A stretch of DNA of 64,000 nt from Cinclus cinclus (taxonomy: Eukaryota; Chordata; Aves; Passeriformes; Cinclidae). A program made the position numbers and the translations under genes. Positions 58,401-64,000 of the stretch are shown piece by piece. Location: assembly GCF_963662255.1 (NCBI RefSeq), contig NC_085046.1, positions 140,135,762-140,199,761 of the forward strand. The letters run 5' to 3'. Each line of letters opens with the position of its first letter. Position 1 is the stretch's first letter. Under the pieces are notes generated by a model. That model was not told the origin of the DNA. It saw nothing but the letters and a program-made list of their open reading frames with translations, and searched no databases.

Positions 58401-61197
58401 CAAACCATGACATTCTCCATGGGAAGGTTTGAACCTGGAAGTACCTCACCTCAAATAATCAGTAAGTCAGAGAATACCATGACGAAGGTGAATCTCCACT
58501 GTTCCTGTAGGCTGGTTTTAATGTACTTGAAATAAATATTAACTGGGCTAAGGAAAAAGGCAGGAATGAGCAATACTTCTGCAGCTTAATGCTCAGGGCA
58601 CTCACCAGGACTCCAATTAACATTTAAATACATTAAATTAAGTATTCAGTGAAGCTAGGTCTGGAATTTTGATTTCTCTCCCTTTGTGTAAGTGCTCAGA
58701 GAGAAGACTAAAGAACAGTATTCATTCTCCCATCTCTCAAAATGAGTCTTTAATTATTCCTTGCAAACTTTAATGGTTCTAACAGAAAGAGCTTCTAAAT
58801 ACCCTAAATACTTCCTAGTAAAAGGGCTGAAATATTTTTCTTTCCTGATGCTGAGCTCACATTCATTCTTAAGCGAAAGAGGGAGCTCCCATCTGCCCAG
58901 TGCATGCAGTAGCCACTGATAAAAATGCATCAGATGGTTGAGGACAACCCTGTTTGCCTTGTTATGTGACAAAGGGATATAACCTGGCAAGGTTCAGGCA
59001 TTATGACTGCAGAATCTGCAGTCATCTGTATCCTAAAAACAAGCACAGTTTAGATCACTGCTGTCCTTGGTATTTCCTATCAAGTGGCCAATCCTGAAGT
59101 AAAAAAAAAAAAAAATTGATACTGAAAGAAGAGATTACTACCCTTATTTACATATTCCAGCCCCCTTTCTAAGGTCAGTGCTTCCAAATCAGTAATTTTA
59201 TGTGCAATCAAGCCCTGGTTCTTGTTCCACCAGTGATCTAGGTTAGCAATAAAACTGAAAACATTTCTGACATGAATTACTGCAACAGAAAAGAGTTAGG
59301 AAGTAATGGTCTATTTAGCAGATGTGAGGAGGTGTTTTTCTCTCCTGACTGGGAACTACAGTAAGGAGAAATCTGCTTTTCCTGGGGGTCAGCAGCTACA
59401 TCTGACCACAGCCTGAGGCAGCTCTGCTATCAGCACCCTTTTATGAACCCCTTCAGGGCATCTCAGCTGAGACTAGAAAACATCTGTCAGGTATACACAA
59501 GGCTGCAGTGGTGCTGAAGTAACAACAGAATCAGTGCCAGCTGAGATACAAAAATATCTACAAATCCATTGGGCAAGGTAAAAGGAGTAGAGTCAGAAGT
59601 CAACTGGAGGGCTTTGAAATCAGGGAACCTATAATGCAAACCGTAAGAAGAAGAAGCCACACCAGAAACAAGGCCTGGAGATGCCGATTTCAAGAAGGAA
59701 ACAAGGTAACGAAAGATTAGACCCTGCAACTAGGACTGCAAAAGGCAGGGGAGCATCGCTGACGAGGAACGCGGCTCAAGACATACGCAGTGAGGAGAGG
59801 TCCGGGACCACGGCGGGCAGGAGCAGACACGGACTACATTCAGCATGGCAAAGGTACAAGCGGCCTTCCGGAGCGAGCGGAGGCCGCAGAGACCCGGCAC
59901 AAGTCATGCAGAGGCAGCTCCGCGACTGCAGGAGCCTGACAGCCACTGCAGCTTTCATGGGACAGCGGGGGGAGCTCTGAGAAAGGTGATCCGCAGCCGC
60001 GCGGTGCCAGCGATCTGACAGCCTTGGTGGGACGCGCCGTTATCCCCAGGCGCTGAGAAACCCACACGCCAAACTCTGACCGTGACTTCCCCGGCCACAG
60101 ACACCCGCTCTGCTCACGGCCGAACTGCTGCCATGGCCTGGATCAGTTCCGGGGCAGCGCCGCGTTCCTGCCCAGTTTGCTGCAGGCTGACTGCCGGATG
60201 GATCAGAACACAGATCCGCACCGCGGCCCGACACGGCCTTGCCCGGGGCTGCCACGCGTTCAGCACGAACCAGAAGCGAGATTAACCGCGACACGTGGGC
60301 GTGGTACAGCTTGTACCAGACCCGCAGGCCGCGGTACCTCATGTACGTTCACTCTGGCGCAGCACATCGGGGACTGCAGGACCGCCCCCGTCCGCGTCCC
60401 CACGACTTCCTCGACCCGTGCGAGAACCCTGGAAATACCTCGAAGTCCCGCTGCCGGAACGCCCAGTCCGCACGGAACTTGCTGCCCGTGACCCCGCCGG
60501 CGCCTTCCCCGCCGTCAGCCGTGCTGTGGAACCACTGCGGGCACACAGAGCACACAGAGAGCAGTCACGGGCCGTGGAACCACTGCGGGCACACAGAGCA
60601 CACAGAGAGCAGTCACGGGCCGTGGAACCACTGCGGGCACACAGAGCACACACACACAGAGCAGTCACGGGCCGTGGAACCACGGCGGGCACACAGAGCA
60701 CACACACAGAGAGCAGTCACGGGCCGTGGAACCACGGCGGGCACACAGAGCACACACACAGAGAGCAGTCACGGGCCGTGGAACCACGGCGGGCACACAG
60801 AGCACACACACAGAGAGCAGTCACGGGCCGTGGAACCACTGCGGGCACACAGAGCACACACACAGAGAGCAGTCACGGGCCGTGGAACCACTGCGGGCAC
60901 ACAGAGCACACACACAGAGAGCAGTCACGGGCCGTGGAACCACGGCGGGCACACAGAGCACACACACAGAGAGCAGTCACGGGCCGTGGAACCACTGCGC
61001 GCACACAGAGCGCTCACGGAGCCGTCACGGCCCAGCTCGGCCCGCCCGCCGCCCCAGCCACTCCCGCCGCCCCGGCTCCTCACGCGGGGCTCGCAGTGCC
61101 TGGCGCCGCTCGGAGCCCCGTCCCCGCCGCGCTCCCGCCGCTCCCGGCTCGGCGCGAACAGGGAATCCTCGAATTCCGGGCCCAGCACCGGCTCCAT
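52248..61197 (-). CDS. C8orf76: C8orf76 orthologue, complete, 6 coding exons
   Basis: A poorly characterised protein with TPR-like helical repeats; no firm biochemical role is known to me. Exons on the minus strand: 61084-61197, 60439-60534, 57880-58023, 56568-57085, 53549-53681, 52248-52454. Phases agree and give 403 residues, against about 380 in human. Recognisable blocks: GPEFEDSLF near the start, [15 protein letters not shown] at the end of exon 2, [20 protein letters not shown] (TPR-like) in exon 3, [19 protein letters not shown] in exon 4, [20 protein letters not shown] across exons 4-5, and [19 protein letters not shown] in exon 6. The extra length lies mainly in the middle of exon 4, which is poorly conserved. 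The gene is intact; its exon 2 acceptor is embedded in a minisatellite. Confidence 0.93.
53549..53681 (-). CDS. C8orf76: C8orf76 coding exon 5
   Basis: [20 protein letters not shown], then [20 protein letters not shown] and MTK. Acceptor TTCCAG|GCT, donor AAA|GTAAGA, ending phase 0. Confidence 0.94.
54500..54942 (+). mobile_element. Old CR1 fragment in C8orf76 intron 4
   Basis: The order 'ggctacagaggtgatcaaagg', 'ggaaacctcctcaccatg', 'gtatttaaagagtggctac' and the end 'gaggtcccttccaaccctgg' with 'aattctatcattctac' is that of a CR1 3' region. Diverged. Antisense to C8orf76. Confidence 0.85.
56568..57085 (-). CDS. C8orf76: C8orf76 coding exon 4
   Basis: 172 codons plus two bases. It begins [20 protein letters not shown] (human-like) and has [20 protein letters not shown], then a Ser/Gln-rich, poorly conserved middle, and ends [12 protein letters not shown]. 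The acceptor is CTAG|AGAAAC and the donor GCAAG|GTAATC. Confidence 0.92.
57880..58023 (-). CDS. C8orf76: C8orf76 coding exon 3
   Basis: 48 codons, [20 protein letters not shown] then [20 protein letters not shown] and ALDIAEKM; alternating small and large residues as in a TPR helix pair. Acceptor CTAG|AAA, donor ATG|GTAAAT. Confidence 0.95.
60439..60534 (-). CDS. C8orf76: C8orf76 coding exon 2
   Basis: Encodes 32 residues, [14 protein letters not shown] to RQRDFE, phase 0 at both ends (acceptor CCGCAG|TGG, donor GAG|GTATTT). The C-terminal half matches human (KKFKGDLAYRRQEYQ-like). The first nine bases, TGGTTCCAC, are the same as those found in every unit of the adjoining minisatellite. Confidence 0.85.
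60526..60985. repeat. C8orf76: 48/52-bp minisatellite over the C8orf76 intron 1 / exon 2 junction
   Basis: Nine head-to-tail units start at 60526, 60574, 60622, 60674, 60726, 60778, 60830, 60882 and 60934; a tenth partial unit starts at 60986. The first two are 48 bp and the rest 52 bp, the difference being a CA-run of variable length. Read on the minus strand, each unit ends in a CT/GT-rich tract, CCCGCAG (or CCCGCCG), then TGGTTCCAC, that is, an acceptor plus the first three codons of exon 2. Long plus-strand open frames across the array come from the lack of stops in the unit and are not genes. Confidence 0.95.
61084..61197 (-). CDS. C8orf76: C8orf76 coding exon 1
   Basis: Encodes 38 residues, [14 protein letters not shown] to RHCEPR, ending phase 0 at CCCCGC|GTGAGG. 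The EFEDSLF and CEP blocks match the human protein; human has Q where this has R at the junction, followed by WF in both. The exon is very GC-rich and lies in a CpG island. Confidence 0.85.
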
Positions 61198-61436
61198 CGC
61201 TGCCGCCGCCGCTCCCGCCGGCCCCCGCGCGGGGGAGGAGCTCGGTCACCGCTCCCCGAAAGGGAAGTGCTTCCAGTAACCGGCTGAGCTAGGGTCCCGC
61301 GCCTTAATACATTGAGAGCGTAATTGTGGAGGTGCTCTGTTAGCATCCCGTCCTGGTGACTGTGCATAGGGAGAGTGGGAATGCGTCTTCGTAACTTTTC
61401 CATTTGGTTTCACTTCTGTTTCAAAGCAGAAAATGT

Positions 61437-61531
61437 ACAACCTGTTCTAGGTGACCCTGCCTTGGTAGTGGGTTGGACTAGATGACCTCCAGACCCTTCC
61501 GAGCCTAAAAATTCTGTGATTCTGTAAAATT
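61437..61531 (+). mobile_element. CR1 3' terminal piece
   Basis: 'ctgttctaggtgaccctgcc', 'gggttggactagatgacctc' and 'aattctgtgattctgt' are the last 90 bp of a CR1 element; the 5' part is missing. Confidence 0.9.
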
Positions 61532-63629
61532 CTAGGCTTTCCACGACAGGCTTTCCCAGAGCAACCTACACTGTCCTATGGGAAACGGGGACACAACGAA
61601 GTCGAGACTGATCCTAGACCTCCTTCAGGATGTCAAGACAGGCACCCGGCTGATCCTTGAGGGCTCTACCTGCCCTGGCTGCCTGCCCTGCCTCGTGGTA
61701 CTGCTGTGCAGTCTGCTGTGTTCCAAGGGTACTGCTGTGCTGTCTCCTCTCTCCAGTCCATCCATCCTGGAAGGTCCATTTTGTCCCATCTAATCACCAC
61801 ACAGGTTTGGAGAAGGTGACCTGAAAAGTCGTCCTTGAACTTCCTTAGCCTGCAAAATGGATTAATGGACTTGTCTATACCAGAACACCTTTTGAGGACA
61901 AAGCAATGCTTGTATAGATGATTTTAAAGGTTTCCTTCTAGCAGATATGTAAAAGATGTGGCTTGCTTTTGTTAGGGTTTTTTTCTCTTTTTACGTGCTT
62001 AAAAATGCTCTTCTGTACCAGCAGAGCTGTGACTGGATGTAGCATGACCTGGCATAAATGCCAGGGTAGAAACTCAACTTTGGTAGTTGGACTTGATCAG
62101 AAAAACAAAAGCAAGATTGATGTTTCTTTTGCTTGTAAAATTGCTATTTGGCAAACAAGCCCTCCAGCACAGAGGAAACTGTTCAGCAATTAAATCTTGA
62201 GAGAACCAGGAGTTTGTTTGACATGCTTCAGTCTATCTGTTAAAACTATCAAGGTAGGTGAAGGCAGTCACTTGTGTATGCACACAAAACCACCTGGCTT
62301 CCTCCTGCCTGCAGACCAGGACAGGCAAAGCACACGGGGGTCAGACTGTGGAGGTTGGCACAAGTGTATGAACAGTTTCAGCACCTGTAGTGCCCCTCAT
62401 GTACACTGCACACACACATTCCTGTTCCCCCTACTCCAGGGCTGCAGGTCACACTGCAACACACTGGTCTGATGAACAGGGGGCAAAAATCCAGAACGAC
62501 AAATAAGCACAAATCAAAAAGAAGAAAATCCAAAAAAAGAAACATGAGTAAACAAAGTGAAATGTGGCCACAGCTCAAAGGAAAACACAAAAAGCAGGGC
62601 ATTCCCAGGGGCAAATCCCAAAGCAGCCAGTTGGCTGCCAGCTTGAATTGCAGAGTCCTCCAGGGCTGGGGGTTTTGACCATAGTTTCTTCTGAGGATAC
62701 CAACGTGGTCTACAAAATGCTCTGTGTTGCAATGCAGGGAATGCCTTTGTCTGGTAAATCAGTGATAGAAGAGCCATGATTCCCGACTTCCCCCCCACAG
62801 GGGGCCTAGCAGCTGACTGTGTGGTTTCAGTTGTAAGTCATGGGCAAAGTATTGCCTCTCTTCATTTCTTCTTTGCCTGGCTCTCCCCTGCCCCTGCCTC
62901 CCCTCACGACATTTAAAAAATTCCTCATATATTAGTTACAGAAATGAAAAAATGCAGCTTTAAGAATTAATCCGTCTTGTCAGCACTGAAAGTTTGCTCA
63001 ATTTCTCCCCCCAGATCCAAGTCATCAGTGTAGCTGCCAGAATACAAATTCTCACTGTACTTAAGTAAAGCTGTTTGCCTGAGTTTGCATGGGATAATTT
63101 GCCTTGATGCCGTTAGCTTTGGCTTCACAGAGGAAAAAACATCATCCCTGGAAGAAGCAGCTTGGAGGGGGCTTAGAGATATACGAGCTCAGCAAGAGCC
63201 TGTGCTGCTGCAGCTGCTCTGAAGGCAACTTCAGGGATAAAAAGAAGCTATAGATGAATCTCTCCCTAAAGGCAGCCAAGGTCTTACTCCATTGCCAGCC
63301 AAAGCTCAGCACATGAACACTGGACCAATAAAAATGGGCTCCAGAAAGTTGTGGCCTCCCAGTGAGTTCCTGCGCATCAGCAAAGCCATTGTGGCTGCTC
63401 ACACGAGCGTGCCTCGTTACAGCAGCAGCGAGAGGCTGTGACCCAGCTTCACCCTGGGTGAGTGGGGCCAGGCAAGTGGGGGATTGGCCAGTGTGCTTCA
63501 CCTTGCAGTCAGGGTGAGCCCAGAGACAGCCCAGGTCATGAACATAATTTCAGCAATAGGCAGGGTTTTTCCACGCTGTCCTATTGCCTGAATCTTCTGG
63601 CCAGGAGAAGAAAATGCAGCATGGAAGAC

Positions 63630-63671
63630 AGAGTTTATCTAATGCCCTTCAGAGTTTGTCTAATGCCCTTC
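63630..63671. repeat. Two tandem copies of a 21-bp unit
   Basis: AGAGTTTATCTAATGCCCTTC followed directly by the same unit with one A-to-G change. Confidence 0.9.
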
Positions 63672-64000
63672 TCCCCATTTCCCTGTCTACTATGAGGAAA
63701 AATTAATTCAGAAGAATCCTCCTCCAGTGTTTCTTTAATTACTGATGTTGTTATTTGTATTGTGATAGCCTCCATGGGTCCTAGCCACAGTCCAGCCATT
63801 CTTGTGCCAGCACACAGACACACCACAAAGGCTTCAGAGACCATCAAGCACACACAGCAGAAACAAGAAACCTCAGTCGACAATTAGGGCCCTATCTTGC
63901 TAGGCACTACCCACACACATTGGCCAGGAATAATGCAGCTCACATGGCTTTATTAAAATATACTGGAAAGCAGCTGCCTTTGGAAAAGAGCAGAAGAGAG

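Larger units (their letters stand above)
59750..61290. promoter_or_regulatory. C8orf76: CpG-rich region at the 5' end of C8orf76
   Basis: CpG- and GC-rich sequence covers exon 1, the minisatellite in intron 1, exon 2 and the start of intron 2, and stops abruptly near 61290, where AT-rich sequence begins. The TATA-less context fits a housekeeping promoter; the start site probably lies within 61198-61300. Confidence 0.6.
61198..64000. other. Upstream flank of C8orf76, no gene recognised
   Basis: Human ZHX1 lies next on this side, but none of its zinc-finger or homeobox coding sequence is visible here. The stretch holds one short CR1 3' end (61437-61531) and a 21-bp duplication (63630-63671). 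Confidence 0.6.

Noticed and set aside
60526..61010. Regularly spaced repeats resembling a CRISPR array
   Set aside because: The whole unit is repeated with no unique spacers, in a vertebrate genome, with no cas genes. It is a minisatellite.
60239..61292. Long overlapping plus-strand open frames (up to 346 codons) with repeated histidine/arginine-rich peptides
   Set aside because: They arise because the 52-bp minisatellite unit has no stop in any plus frame and 52 is not a multiple of 3, so all frames stay open. The real gene is on the minus strand.
61300..64000. Search for ZHX1 coding sequence expected next in the human order
   Set aside because: No C2H2 zinc-finger or homeobox motif seen on either strand; it presumably lies beyond the window.

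Overview
This is a vertebrate nuclear window, most likely from a bird. All recognisable genes are spliced, and the repeats are dominated by CR1-type LINE fragments in both orientations (opening with the antisense end 'tcatagaatcatagaat' or ending in 'ccattctatgattc'), with one retrovirus-like LTR. The gene order DERL1 - TBC1D31 - FAM83A - C8orf76 is the order I know from human 8q24.13. I cannot name the species or order from the sequence alone.

Layout. 1-5232: the first two coding exons of DERL1 (minus strand); the rest of the gene lies off the left edge. 5233-5919: a CpG-rich, head-to-head promoter shared by DERL1 and TBC1D31, with ZNF143/Staf-like elements in and beside it. 5920-29008: complete TBC1D31 (plus strand). 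I could join 22 coding exons with consistent phase into 1082 codons plus stop: WD40 propeller, TBC domain, long coiled coil. 30594-30666: an elongator tRNA-Met(CAU) gene on the minus strand. 32670-43291: complete FAM83A (plus strand), 4 coding exons, 440 residues, with poly(A) signals downstream. 44820-52187: an intergenic stretch with CR1 fragments (including a reverse-transcriptase piece) and a probable solo LTR. 52188-61197: complete C8orf76 (minus strand), 6 coding exons, 403 residues. 61198-64000: upstream flank of C8orf76 with one short CR1 3' end and no recognised gene.

How the genes relate. They are unrelated housekeeping or signalling genes kept in conserved synteny: an ER-associated degradation membrane protein (DERL1), a centrosome/centriolar-satellite scaffold (TBC1D31), a CK1-binding FAM83 protein linked to growth-factor signalling (FAM83A), and a poorly characterised helical-repeat protein (C8orf76). 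There is no operon-like logic; the only shared regulation visible is the DERL1/TBC1D31 bidirectional promoter.

The most unusual structure is a nine-copy, 48/52-bp minisatellite (60526-60985) lying exactly on the intron 1 / exon 2 junction of C8orf76. Each unit carries a copy of the splice acceptor region plus the first bases of exon 2, so intron 1 holds a series of decoy acceptors, some intact (CAG) and some broken (CCG). I did not find a new enzyme system, CRISPR array or unknown gene cluster.
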